Source of the DNA: CAMLJR01 sp964631955
GTDB lineage: Bacteria; Pseudomonadota; Gammaproteobacteria; Pseudomonadales; CAMLJR01
Reading direction: 5' to 3'
DNA: 64,000 bases
NCBI GenBank assembly: GCA_964631955.1
Contig: CAZWBA010000008.1
Location: 88,384 to 152,383, forward strand
In this document: piece after piece, positions 42,388-50,681 of the stretch
How positions within the stretch are numbered: position 1 is the first letter of the stretch
Layout of the letters: every line of letters starts with the position of its first letter
The notes under the pieces: model-generated
Told to the model about the DNA's origin: nothing
Seen by the model: the letters and a program-made list of their open reading frames with translations, nothing else
The model's database searches: none
Translations under genes and position numbers: made by a program

Positions 42388-42948
42388 TTAAAAATCCGGA
42401 TCCCAATCAACTCGCATCGTCTGCGCAGCGAGATCGATTTCGAGCACGACCTGCTCAGGCAGGTAAGGGATCAAGCGCTCTTTGCGATCGATGCTGTGCT
42501 CATCGCCTTTAACGACCAACACATCGTTAGCGCCGGTTTCGAGCAAGTGATCGACTCGCCCCAGCACCAACCTGCCGCGCTGCGGATGATCGGTAATCAC
42601 CTGCAACCCTTCCAATTGGCGCCAGTAATATTCGTTTTCGGGCAGCAACGGTAGTTGTGTCGCCACCACGGCCACATCGCAACCGACGTACGTTGCGGCC
42701 TGCTCGGGATCATCGACCCCTTTCAGCTTCACTATCAGCCCCTTGCCGTGCGTTTTGCCCTCGGCGACTTGAGCTACCTGCCACACTCGCTGTCCGTCAA
42801 TCTGGCCGTGACGCTGAATCTGGCAGTAGTGATAATCGAGAAAGTTATCCAACGGATCCGTGTAGGAATAAACCTTCAACCACCCCTTGACACCAAACGT
42901 TCCGGTAAAGCGGCCGATCACCACAAGATCGGCGGGGGCGATCGTCAT
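42388..42948 (-). CDS. rimM: 16S rRNA processing protein RimM
   Basis: RimM helps to mature the 3' domain of 16S rRNA and binds S19. The protein has the N-terminal RimM domain (VVIGRFTGTFGVKGWLKVYS) and a C-terminal PRC-barrel (VLGRVDHLLETGANDVLVV, then LIPYLPEQVVLEIDL). I chose the ATG at 42948 (186 aa), which lies 3 bases past the rpsP stop codon; an in-frame TTG at 42954 overlaps rpsP. Tight coupling with rpsP is likely. Confidence 0.97.
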   Translation of the reverse strand: MTIAPADLVVIGRFTGTFGVKGWLKVYSYTDPLDNFLDYHYCQIQRHGQIDGQRVWQVAQVAEGKTHGKGLIVKLKGVDDPEQAATYVGCDVAVVATQLPLLPENEYYWRQLEGLQVITDHPQRGRLVLGRVDHLLETGANDVLVVKGDEHSIDRKERLIPYLPEQVVLEIDLAAQTMRVDWDPDF

Positions 42949-42950
42949 AC

Positions 42951-43199
42951 TCAAGCGGGTTGCTGTGCCTGTTTGACCAGCGTCGCGACGCGATCAGAGA
43001 GTTGCGCGCCCTGGCCAACCCAGTGATTCAAGCGTTCGAAGTCAACGCGCAGACGCTCTTCACCGCCGCGCGCGACCGGATTGAAGAAGCCGATGCGCTC
43101 CAGATAGTTACCGCTGCGCGGGCTGCGGCTGTCGGTGACCGTCAGGTGGTAGAAAGGACGCTTTTTGGCGCCGCCGCGTGCTAAACGAATCGTTACCAT
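42951..43199 (-). CDS. rpsP: 30S ribosomal protein S16
   Basis: The 82-aa protein begins MVTIRLARGGAKKRPFYHLT and contains SPRSGNYLERIGFFNP, both diagnostic for S16. It is the first gene of the rpsP-rimM-trmD-rplS operon, so its promoter should lie in the 196-bp gap to ffh (43200-43395), where I see no clear consensus. Confidence 0.99.
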   Translation of the reverse strand: MVTIRLARGGAKKRPFYHLTVTDSRSPRSGNYLERIGFFNPVARGGEERLRVDFERLNHWVGQGAQLSDRVATLVKQAQQPA

Positions 43200-43395
43200 T
43201 GTGATTCCCAGAATTTGTGCGCCGCGAAATCACTCCGCACACGCAATCAATACAGTAAATCTGGCTGAGCGGCCAGAAAGGCGCGGTATTGTAAGTGAAA
43301 GATCCCGCTTTGCAAACGCTTTAGTGCACTCTTTCATGAGGAAAACCCACTTTTAGTGTGCAGAAAAGCGCCGAGAACTAGAGGCGCCGGCCCAA

Positions 43396-44766
43396 TCAGC
43401 GGCCAGGGAAGCCTCCGCCTCCGCCCAGCGCACCGCCCATGCCGCGCATCATGCTGGCGAGACCGCCTTTCGAAGTCACCTTTTTCATCATTTTCTGCAT
43501 CATCTTGTGCTGCTTGAGCAGACGATTCAGATCCTGAATATCGGTCCCCGAACCCAGGGTGATGCGGCGCTTGCGCGAGCCATTCAATAATTCGGGATCG
43601 CGACGCTCGGCCGGCGTCATCGAATTGATCAGCGCCTCCATCTGCGCGAATTGCTTTACTCCGGCCTGGGCCTGCGCCATCTGCGCGACATTACCCATGC
43701 CCGGCAATTTGTCGAGCATGCTGGTGATGCCGCCCATATTTTTCATCTGCTGCAATTGATCGCGCAGATCTTCGAGATCGAAACCCTTGCCTTTCTTGAT
43801 TTTCTTCGCAAGCTTCTCGGCTTTGGTTTTATCGAGTTTCTGCTCGGCTTCTTCAATGAGCGACAAAATATCGCCCATGCCGAGAATACGCGACGCGATA
43901 CGATCGGGATGGAACGGATCGAGCGCAACGGTTTTCTCGCCGACGCCGATAAATTTAATCGGCTTACCGGTGATATGACGAACCGACAGCGCCGCGCCGC
44001 CACGTGTATCCGCATCCGCTTTCGTGAGAATCACACCGGTCAATGGCAGCGCATCGCTAAATGCCTTCGCAGTATTCGCAGCATCCTGACCTGTCATCGC
44101 ATCGACGACGAACAAGGTTTCCGCGGGGTTCACCGCCGCGTGCAGCGCCTTGATTTCATCCATCATGTCGGCGTCGATATGCAGACGGCCGGCGGTATCG
44201 ACGATGACGACATCGCAAAACTTGATGCGAGCGGCATCGATCGCCGCCTTCGCGATATCGACAGGCTTCTGCTCTGTCGAGCTCGGGAAAAATTTCGCAC
44301 CGACCTCATAGGCCAACGTTTCGAGCTGTTTAATGGCGGCGGGACGATAAACGTCGGCACTGACCAGCATTACCGACTTCTTTTCCTTCTCCTTCAAATA
44401 ACGTGCGAGCTTGGCCGCCGATGTGGTTTTACCCGCACCCTGCAGACCCGCCATCAAAACCACAGCAGGCGGCTGTACAGCCAGCTGTAATTTCTCATTG
44501 CGTTCACCCATCACGCGCTCGAGCTCGTCCTTAACGATTTTGACGAACATCTGGCCAGGGCTCAGGCTTTTGCTGACCTCCTGTCCCACCGCGCGCGCTT
44601 TTACTGCCTCGACGAAGTCTTTCACCACCGGCAATGCCACATCGGCTTCGAGCAGGGCCATGCGCACTTCGCGCGTCGCTTCCTGCACGTTCTCTTCGGA
44701 AAGGCGCGCCTGCCCAGTGATATGGCGCAGCGTTTTTGACAGACGGTCGGTTAAATTCTCAAACAT
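43396..44766 (-). CDS. ffh: Signal recognition particle GTPase Ffh
   Basis: Ffh binds signal sequences and 4.5S RNA and delivers ribosomes to FtsY. The 456-aa protein has the N domain, the G domain with GLQGAGKTTSAAKLA (about 105-119), DTAGRL and TKADADTRGGAALS, and the Met-rich M domain with GGITSMLDKLPGMG, KHKMMQKMMKKV and MMRGMGG. Length and order are standard. It sits upstream of rpsP on the same strand, as in E. coli and Pseudomonas, and is divergent from a CcsA-like gene. Confidence 0.99.
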   Translation of the reverse strand: MFENLTDRLSKTLRHITGQARLSEENVQEATREVRMALLEADVALPVVKDFVEAVKARAVGQEVSKSLSPGQMFVKIVKDELERVMGERNEKLQLAVQPPAVVLMAGLQGAGKTTSAAKLARYLKEKEKKSVMLVSADVYRPAAIKQLETLAYEVGAKFFPSSTEQKPVDIAKAAIDAARIKFCDVVIVDTAGRLHIDADMMDEIKALHAAVNPAETLFVVDAMTGQDAANTAKAFSDALPLTGVILTKADADTRGGAALSVRHITGKPIKFIGVGEKTVALDPFHPDRIASRILGMGDILSLIEEAEQKLDKTKAEKLAKKIKKGKGFDLEDLRDQLQQMKNMGGITSMLDKLPGMGNVAQMAQAQAGVKQFAQMEALINSMTPAERRDPELLNGSRKRRITLGSGTDIQDLNRLLKQHKMMQKMMKKVTSKGGLASMMRGMGGALGGGGGFPGR

Positions 44767-44929
44767 TGAATCGATCCACCAGAGTTACGCACAAAATATT
44801 GCAGCCCGAACACATGACCTATGTCTGCGCTTAACGAGCCGCTTGCTTTCGGATAGCAAACTGTTGAAGTATACCGGATTCGTTTTTACCCCGTCCTTCC
44901 GCCTTTATCATGGATTTGCAGAACGCACG

Positions 44930-45736
44930 ATGATTCACGCTGTCGCCAGCATCACCGCCGTGGTGCTTTATCTCGCCGCAGCGCTGTATCAAGGCCTGTA
45001 TTTGTTCAATCAGAAACACCGGCCCGCTCGCGGTTTATTTCTTACGCTCGGCGCCCTCGCCACCGTGGCGCATGGCATCAGCAGCATGGGATTGATTTAT
45101 ACCAGCCAGGGCATCGATCTCGGCTTTTTCCGCATGCTTTCGCTCGTATTCTGGTTTGTTAGCGTCATCGGTGTTTTGAATGGCCTGCGCCGCCCTGTCG
45201 ACACTGCATTAGCGCTACTGTTTCCGCTCAGCGCCATGTCGATTCTGATTTCATTCCTGCACGCGCCCGGTGCGAATTTTCAAAATCTGGGCACCGGTGT
45301 TTTCACGCACATCATTCTTTCGATTCTCGCTTATAGCGTGCTGGCGCTGTGTGCATTGCAGGCGCTGGTACTGGCCGCTCAGGAACGTGCGCTCAAGAAG
45401 CGCCATCTCGCTGGCGTGCTCAATGTTTTGCCGCCATTGCAGACCATGGAGGCCATGCTGTTTGAGCTACTGTGGGCCGGTTTGATTTTACTCAGCATCG
45501 CGATCCTGACCGGTGCGCTTTACGTCGAAAACCTGTTCGCACAACACCTCGTGCATAAAACGGTATTCTCGATTATCAGCTGGTGTATTTTTGCCGGTTT
45601 GTTATGGGGGCACCGGCAACTCGGCTGGCGCGGTCATACCGCCGTGCGCTGGACCCTCGCCGGTTTCGCAACGCTGGTTCTGGCGTATTTCGGAACCAAG
45701 TTTGTTCTCGAGCTGATCCTGCATCGCGCAGGCTGA
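44930..45736 (+). CDS. CcsA-like (YpjD/CorE-type) cytochrome c assembly family membrane protein
   Basis: A 268-aa protein with eight or so membrane helices. VFTHIILSILAYSVLALCAL and HKTVFSIISWCIFAGLLWGH match the conserved His-bearing helices of the CcsA/YpjD family; the Trp-rich WWD loop of haem-handling CcsA is not evident. In gammaproteobacteria this gene is regularly divergent from ffh and followed by a CorC-type gene, as here. Its function in this group is not settled. The start at 44930 matches the family; the frame is open far upstream but there overlaps ffh. Confidence 0.9.
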   Translation: MIHAVASITAVVLYLAAALYQGLYLFNQKHRPARGLFLTLGALATVAHGISSMGLIYTSQGIDLGFFRMLSLVFWFVSVIGVLNGLRRPVDTALALLFPLSAMSILISFLHAPGANFQNLGTGVFTHIILSILAYSVLALCALQALVLAAQERALKKRHLAGVLNVLPPLQTMEAMLFELLWAGLILLSIAILTGALYVENLFAQHLVHKTVFSIISWCIFAGLLWGHRQLGWRGHTAVRWTLAGFATLVLAYFGTKFVLELILHRAG

Positions 45737-45817
45737 GCCGTCCGGATATCGGCGCGGTTGCTCGCCAGCTTTTTTTTCTTCAAGATAGCCCTCCCCAGCT
45801 GACACAGGATCGTATTT

Positions 45818-47098
45818 TTGAACGAGGTTCCTTTAGGACTCCTGTTTTTCGCGCTCGGCGCACTTATCCTGCTTTCCGCGTTTTTCTCGGGCTCCGAGAC
45901 CGGCATGATGGCATTGAACCGCTATCGACTGAAGCATCTGGCATCGAGCGGACATAAAGGGGCGAAGCGCGCCTCGCAATTGCTCGAACATCCCGAGCGA
46001 CTCATCGGCTTCGTCCTTATCGGCAATACACTTGCAAACGTGCTGGCCTCGGCGCTCGCCACGATTATTGCGATCCGGCTATTTGGCGATAACGGAATAG
46101 CAGTCACCATTGCCACTTTTCTAGTCGCCGTCACATTGTTGATCTTTTCCGAAGTCGCACCGAAAACCGTGGCTGCACTTTATCCCGAACACATCGCACT
46201 CCCGTTCAGCCATGTCTTGAAGCCACTGCTGCGCTGGACCTATCCCGCCGTGTGGTTCGTGAACTCCATTACCAACCGCATGCTCCGGCTGATTGGCATC
46301 GACCTCGCCAAGCGCGAGGAAGAGCCGCTCAGCCAGGACGAACTGCGCACCATCGTCAACGATGCTGGAGAAATCATTCCGCAACGGCATCAGGGCATGC
46401 TGCTCAATATTCTCGACCTCGAACAGATGTCGATCGATGACATCATGGTTCCGCGCGGCGAGGTGATCGGGCTTGATCTCGACGACGATGATGCAACACT
46501 GCTCCATCAACTCAGCGAATGCGAATTCACCCGCATTCCGGTATTCAAGGCGGATATCAACAATATTATCGGCGTGCTGCATCTGCGCTCGGTCAGCCGC
46601 ATTATCGATAGCGGTGGCGCCTTGAACCGTCGCGCATTGATGAAGGAAATCGACGAACCCTATTTCGTCCCCGAAGGCACGCCGCTGCATACGCAATTGT
46701 TTAATTTTCAGAAGCAAAAACGCCGCCTCGCGATTGTGGTCGACGAATACGGCGTGGTACAGGGCCTGATTGCGCTCGAAGACATTCTTGAAGAAATCGT
46801 CGGCGAATTCACTTCCAACCTGAGCGATGATTCCGAAGAAATCATCGAGCAGAACGACGGCTCTTTCGTCATCGAAGGCAGCGCGGGCATTCGTGAAATC
46901 AATCGCACGCTCGACTGGAAACTGCCAATCGACGGCCCGAAAACATTGAATGGATTATTGCTCGAAAATCTGGAGGGGTTTCCCGATGCACACGTCGGCG
47001 TGCGCATCGGTGATTACTTCTTTGAAACACTCGATGTGCAGGGAAATATCGTTAAACGTGTTCGCGCTTTTTACGATGCCGAATACGAGACCGCGTAA
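45818..47098 (+). CDS. CorC/HlyC-family protein with DUF21 (CNNM), CBS and transporter-associated domains
   Basis: A 426-aa membrane protein. The N-terminal DUF21 domain (about 1-190) has four membrane segments and the FFSGSETGMMALNRYRLKHL signature. A CBS pair follows (about 205-330; for example VPRGEVIGLDLDDDD and VVDEYGVVQGLIALEDILEE), then the C-terminal CorC_HlyC domain (about 345-426, DGSFVIEGSAGIREINRTLD). Homologues are linked to Mg2+/Co2+ export. It starts with TTG, with AGGA nine bases upstream. Located 81 bp after the CcsA-like gene, likely one operon. Confidence 0.94.
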   Translation: MNEVPLGLLFFALGALILLSAFFSGSETGMMALNRYRLKHLASSGHKGAKRASQLLEHPERLIGFVLIGNTLANVLASALATIIAIRLFGDNGIAVTIATFLVAVTLLIFSEVAPKTVAALYPEHIALPFSHVLKPLLRWTYPAVWFVNSITNRMLRLIGIDLAKREEEPLSQDELRTIVNDAGEIIPQRHQGMLLNILDLEQMSIDDIMVPRGEVIGLDLDDDDATLLHQLSECEFTRIPVFKADINNIIGVLHLRSVSRIIDSGGALNRRALMKEIDEPYFVPEGTPLHTQLFNFQKQKRRLAIVVDEYGVVQGLIALEDILEEIVGEFTSNLSDDSEEIIEQNDGSFVIEGSAGIREINRTLDWKLPIDGPKTLNGLLLENLEGFPDAHVGVRIGDYFFETLDVQGNIVKRVRAFYDAEYETA

Positions 47099-47120
47099 AA
47101 ACCGCAGGCAAAAATATTCG

Positions 47121-47522
47121 TTACTCGTCGGTATTCTTTTTGTAAGTCAGCGTTTCCAGAATCTCATCGATAACCTCATCGTCCATGCCGGCATCATCGA
47201 TATCGCAGGCATAGCTCACGATCAAATTCAGCTTATCGGCTTGCAACAGCCACTCACGCACAGCGTCGCCTTCGTCTTCGTACTGAAAATATAAGCCGCT
47301 GAAATCGCCGACGCGCACCTCCCTGCCCTGCACATCGACAGGAAGCCATTCGGCGGCGAGCGCTCGCAGACCGACGTTATTGTCGGCATGGCTTTCGAGC
47401 AGAGTAATTTCAAGCGCGCCGATGCCGTCGGGATCGGAAATAACGATGGTTTCTTCGTCCTGCTCGGCTTCCCACTCTTCCGGCAAATCGAGCAGCCACC
47501 AATCGGTTTCTACGGTATGCAT
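47121..47522 (-). CDS. Acidic hypothetical protein coupled to rimI
   Basis: A 133-aa, strongly acidic soluble protein (EEWEAEQDEETIVISDPDGI; DIDDAGMDDEVIDEILETL). Its ATG directly follows the rimI TGA and its ribosome site (GAGGAA) lies inside the rimI end, so translation should be coupled. The sequence, with VREWLLQADKLNLIVSYACD in the second half, looks like a small alpha/beta domain found in proteobacterial hypothetical proteins; no function is known to me. Confidence 0.8.
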   Translation of the reverse strand: MHTVETDWWLLDLPEEWEAEQDEETIVISDPDGIGALEITLLESHADNNVGLRALAAEWLPVDVQGREVRVGDFSGLYFQYEDEGDAVREWLLQADKLNLIVSYACDIDDAGMDDEVIDEILETLTYKKNTDE

Positions 47523-47975
47523 TCAGACTTCCTCTCTCAGTGGCAGAGCTCGACTCATTAACAGTGCATCTTCACGACCATCGTGCGCAGGATAATAATC
47601 GCGTCGCTTGCCATCCACCGCGAACCCAAGCGATGAATACAATTCGATTGCACCAAAATTGCTGACCCGCACCTCGAGCAGACAACGCGCGGCGCCGCGC
47701 AGCTCGATCTCCCTCAAACCGAACGTTAATAATTCTCGCGCGAAACCATGACGCCGCCATTGCGGATGAATGACGATATTGAGCAAGGTTGCTTCATCGA
47801 TGACATGCGAAAACAGAATGAAGCCGATCAACAAGCCTGCACGCTCCATGCCCCAGCCAAAATCGCCGATCGCAAAGCTATCCTGAAACTGCCGCAAACT
47901 CCACGGAAACGGATTTGCCAATTGCTCGATTGCATGAATCGCAGAAGCATCAGCAGGCGTGAGTTTACGCAGCAT
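47523..47975 (-). CDS. rimI: Ribosomal-protein-alanine N-acetyltransferase RimI
   Basis: RimI acetylates the N-terminal alanine of S18 in E. coli. The 150-aa GNAT protein starts MLRKLTPADASAIHAIEQLA, contains the acetyl-CoA-binding segment VIHPQWRRHGFARELLTFGL and the RimI-type LEVRVSNFGAIELYSSLGF. It follows a HolD-like gene by 14 bp; in E. coli holD and rimI are also partners. Confidence 0.94.
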   Translation of the reverse strand: MLRKLTPADASAIHAIEQLANPFPWSLRQFQDSFAIGDFGWGMERAGLLIGFILFSHVIDEATLLNIVIHPQWRRHGFARELLTFGLREIELRGAARCLLEVRVSNFGAIELYSSLGFAVDGKRRDYYPAHDGREDALLMSRALPLREEV

Positions 47976-47989
47976 CGCTCATCATCGCC

Positions 47990-48721
47990 TCAGCGCTCCG
48001 CCAGGTGGCGAATATCATTCCATAGCGGGCGTTTGAGTGCCGGATCTTTTGCACAAGCCAGCAAACTACTCGATTTAATTACACGCACTTCGCTTTCGAA
48101 GATACACCATTGCTGTGCGGCTTCACCAAGCAATAAAACCACATCGATTGCACGCTGCTTAATTTGCTTATTGAGATACGCGGACAGCGTTTCTTTAGCT
48201 GCCTCGGCATCGCGCGGAATTTTCGGTTGCCGTGTCAGCGGCCAGACAAAACTATCGAGCACGTATTGCGCGGCTGCGGGCCGCAAAGCCGGCAACATAT
48301 TGCTGAGGAGTTTTTGAAATGCCGCGTGCTCTGCGTTCGATGCAGGTGCGGCATCGATCAATAAAATACCGCCCGCTGCGAGCACAATACTGAGCGCAAA
48401 CTGCGGTTCTGGCTGGCTATTGGCAACCCGTTCACTTTGCGCGTTCGGCGCTTTGATTTCGCTATTTTCACTGGTGCGTAGCGGACGCCTTGCAGCAGGT
48501 TCGATAATCGGTGTGCGCTGCACCACAATGCTCGCCGACTTTCCATCGCGAGCTGGCTCGATGGTGCTTTCGTTAACGATTTCGGTGGAATTGGCAGTTT
48601 CGATGGGCGCGTCAAGCCATTCGCAGGACTCGGATAATTTCGCGCCCGGCAGAATAAAACGCGGCACATAGTTCTCGATGCCGAGTGCCGCGAGATATTG
48701 CGAGCGCAGTGGTTCGATCAC
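47990..48721 (-). CDS. HolD-like protein (possible DNA polymerase III psi subunit)
   Basis: A 243-aa protein upstream of rimI. Its start, QYLAALGIENYVPRFILPGA, is like the N-terminal segment of psi (QLQQLGITQWSLR in E. coli), which binds the chi subunit. Its end, SSLLACAKDPALKRPLWNDI followed by RHLAER, is like the psi end (ALTDLRANPTARAALWQQI). Between them is a long low-complexity linker (about 35-110) rich in Glu, Ser and Pro, making it nearly twice as long as E. coli psi. The holD-rimI neighbourhood supports this. It is an inference from short motif matches. Confidence 0.6.
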   Translation of the reverse strand: MIEPLRSQYLAALGIENYVPRFILPGAKLSESCEWLDAPIETANSTEIVNESTIEPARDGKSASIVVQRTPIIEPAARRPLRTSENSEIKAPNAQSERVANSQPEPQFALSIVLAAGGILLIDAAPASNAEHAAFQKLLSNMLPALRPAAAQYVLDSFVWPLTRQPKIPRDAEAAKETLSAYLNKQIKQRAIDVVLLLGEAAQQWCIFESEVRVIKSSSLLACAKDPALKRPLWNDIRHLAER

Positions 48722-48754
48722 GCCATCGGCCTCTTTCCGAACAACGTCACGTCG

Positions 48755-50299
48755 TTAAACACCTTCCAGCTGGGGATGCGCACGCACCACATTGGCGGTG
48801 AGCAGATTGAGCGCTTCGAGATACGCCTTCACAGACGCGACGACAATATCGGTATCCGCACCCGAGCCATTCACGATCACACCGCCGCGATCCAGCCGTA
48901 CCGTCACCTCGCCCTGTGAGTCGGAACCGCTGGTAATTGCGTTGACCGAATACAGCACGAGCTCCGCATTGCTCTGCGCGATTTTTTCGATGGCATTGAA
49001 TGATGCGTCGACGGGGCCATCGCCTTCTGCGCTGATCGTTTCGGATTTACCGTCGATCAACAAGGTGAGATTCGCGGTTGGGCGTGTGCCGGTTTTTGAA
49101 AACGCTTCGAGCGATTCGAGCTGATATTTCGCGGTAACTTCCGGCACCGCCACATCGCTCACCAGCGCCTGCAGATCTTCGTCGAAAATTTCGGTCTTTT
49201 TATCGGCGAGAATTTTAAAGCGCGCGAAGGTTTCGTCGAGCGCCTCTTTTTCCAATGTAATACCAAGTTCTTCCAAACGCGCTTTCACCGCCGCGCGGCC
49301 CGACAATTTTCCCAGCACGAGCTTATTGGCTTTCCAACCCACATCTTCGGCGCGCATGATTTCATAGGTTTCGCGATGTTTAAGCACGCCGTCCTGGTGA
49401 ATACCCGATTCGTGCGCGAACGCATTCGCACCGACAATCGCTTTATTCGGCTGCACCGGGAAGCCGGTGATGGATGACACCAGGCGCGACGCAGGCACGA
49501 TGTGCAGCGTATCGATATTGGTTTCGACGGGAAATAAATCGGCACGTGTGCGCACTGCCATCACGATTTCTTCGAGCGATGCATTACCCGCGCGCTCGCC
49601 GAGACCATTGATCGTACACTCGACCTGACGCGCACCGTGCAATACCGCCGACAACGAGTTGGCCACGGCGAGGCCCAAATCGTTGTGGCAATGGACCGAG
49701 AAAATCGCTTTGTCGGCATTTGGAATCGTTTGCATCAGGCGACCGATATTGCTGCCGTATTGACCCGGCTCGCCGTAACCGACGGTATCGGGCAAATTGA
49801 TCGTGGTCGCGCCCGCATCGATCACCGCCTCGATGATGCGGCAGAGAAAATCGAAATTGGAACGCGAGGCGTCTTCGCAGGAGAACTCGACATTGTCGGT
49901 ATATTTGCGTGCGCGCTTGATGGCGAGCACGGCGCATTCGAGCACCTGTTCGGGCCGCATGCGCAGTTTGTATTCCATGTGAATCGGCGAGGTTGCGATG
50001 AAGGTATGGATACGCGCCGAATTGGCGGGCTTCAACGCTTCGGCCGCACGGTCGATATCTTTATCGTTGGCTCGCGCCAGGCTGCACACGGTGCTGTCCT
50101 TGATCGCTTCGGCAACGGCTTTCACCGCTTCGAAATCGCCGGGGCTCGCAATGGCGAAACCCGCTTCGATGACATCGACGCGCAGCTTTTCGAGCGTCTT
50201 GGCGATACGGACTTTTTCGTCCCTAGTCATCGACGCGCCGGGGCTCTGCTCGCCATCGCGCAACGTGGTATCGAAAATCACGAGTTTCTGTTTGGACAT
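48755..50299 (-). CDS. leuA: 2-isopropylmalate synthase
   Basis: LeuA condenses acetyl-CoA with 2-oxoisovalerate, the first step of leucine synthesis. The 514-aa protein has FDTTLRDGEQSPGASMT (about 8-24), the metal site HCHNDLGLAVANSL and the GLGERAGNASLEE segment of the TIM barrel, and a C-terminal regulatory domain for leucine inhibition (about 390-514). It belongs to the shorter, E. coli-type class. GGAG stands seven bases before the ATG. leuBCD are not in the window. Confidence 0.98.
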   Translation of the reverse strand: MSKQKLVIFDTTLRDGEQSPGASMTRDEKVRIAKTLEKLRVDVIEAGFAIASPGDFEAVKAVAEAIKDSTVCSLARANDKDIDRAAEALKPANSARIHTFIATSPIHMEYKLRMRPEQVLECAVLAIKRARKYTDNVEFSCEDASRSNFDFLCRIIEAVIDAGATTINLPDTVGYGEPGQYGSNIGRLMQTIPNADKAIFSVHCHNDLGLAVANSLSAVLHGARQVECTINGLGERAGNASLEEIVMAVRTRADLFPVETNIDTLHIVPASRLVSSITGFPVQPNKAIVGANAFAHESGIHQDGVLKHRETYEIMRAEDVGWKANKLVLGKLSGRAAVKARLEELGITLEKEALDETFARFKILADKKTEIFDEDLQALVSDVAVPEVTAKYQLESLEAFSKTGTRPTANLTLLIDGKSETISAEGDGPVDASFNAIEKIAQSNAELVLYSVNAITSGSDSQGEVTVRLDRGGVIVNGSGADTDIVVASVKAYLEALNLLTANVVRAHPQLEGV

Positions 50300-50303
50300 G
50301 CTG

Positions 50304-50447
50304 CTACTCCGGAGGAATCTCAGCGGCGTCGAGCGCCGCGTGTTGGCGCCAATTTTCGCAAAATCCGGCCGGTAGCAACAGTGATTTAATCGTTTGAAGG
50401 GAGTTTAAGTGGGCGATAAGCGGGGCATCCCCGCTCAGGATTGGCAT
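50304..50447 (-). promoter_or_regulatory. leuA leader region with a possible leader ORF
   Basis: The 382-bp gap between pnp and leuA (50300-50681) contains a minus-strand frame that begins at ATG 50447, has three consecutive Leu codons (CTG TTG CTA, in IKSLLLPAG) and stops four bases before the leuA ATG. A hairpin AGCGGGG-CAT-CCCCGCT lies at 50419-50435. Leu-rich leaders control leu genes by attenuation in some bacteria, but no ribosome site or terminator/antiterminator pair is visible. Apart from the terminator at 50636 nothing else is seen in the gap. Confidence 0.25.
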
Positions 50448-50635
50448 TGAGAATGACGGAAATCCGCCTGCATCAACGCTCCTGAGCCCAGCGCGGTTGA
50501 TCGGCATCGGCGGAAATCAAACTGAAGCCGACACCGATGCGATTCCAGGCCTCTTACTCGTGAAGATCTATTTGCAAAAAGACGAAGCAACGTCAACATT
50601 TGTGACAAGCTGGCGAACATATTTTTTAAGAAATG

Positions 50636-50661
50636 AAAAAGGAGCCCTTCGGCTCCTTTTT
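50636..50661 (-). terminator. Rho-independent terminator of pnp
   Basis: AAAAAGGAGCC-CTTC-GGCTCCTTTTT has a 6-bp GC-rich stem extended by A-T pairs. On the minus strand the T run follows the stem, 21 bp after the pnp stop codon. Confidence 0.93.
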
Positions 50662-50681
50662 GGCATTGCATCGAAACAGAA

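Noticed and set aside
44411..44929. Long upstream extension of the CcsA-like gene
   Set aside because: It runs antisense through ffh, and family members start at MIHAV-like positions.
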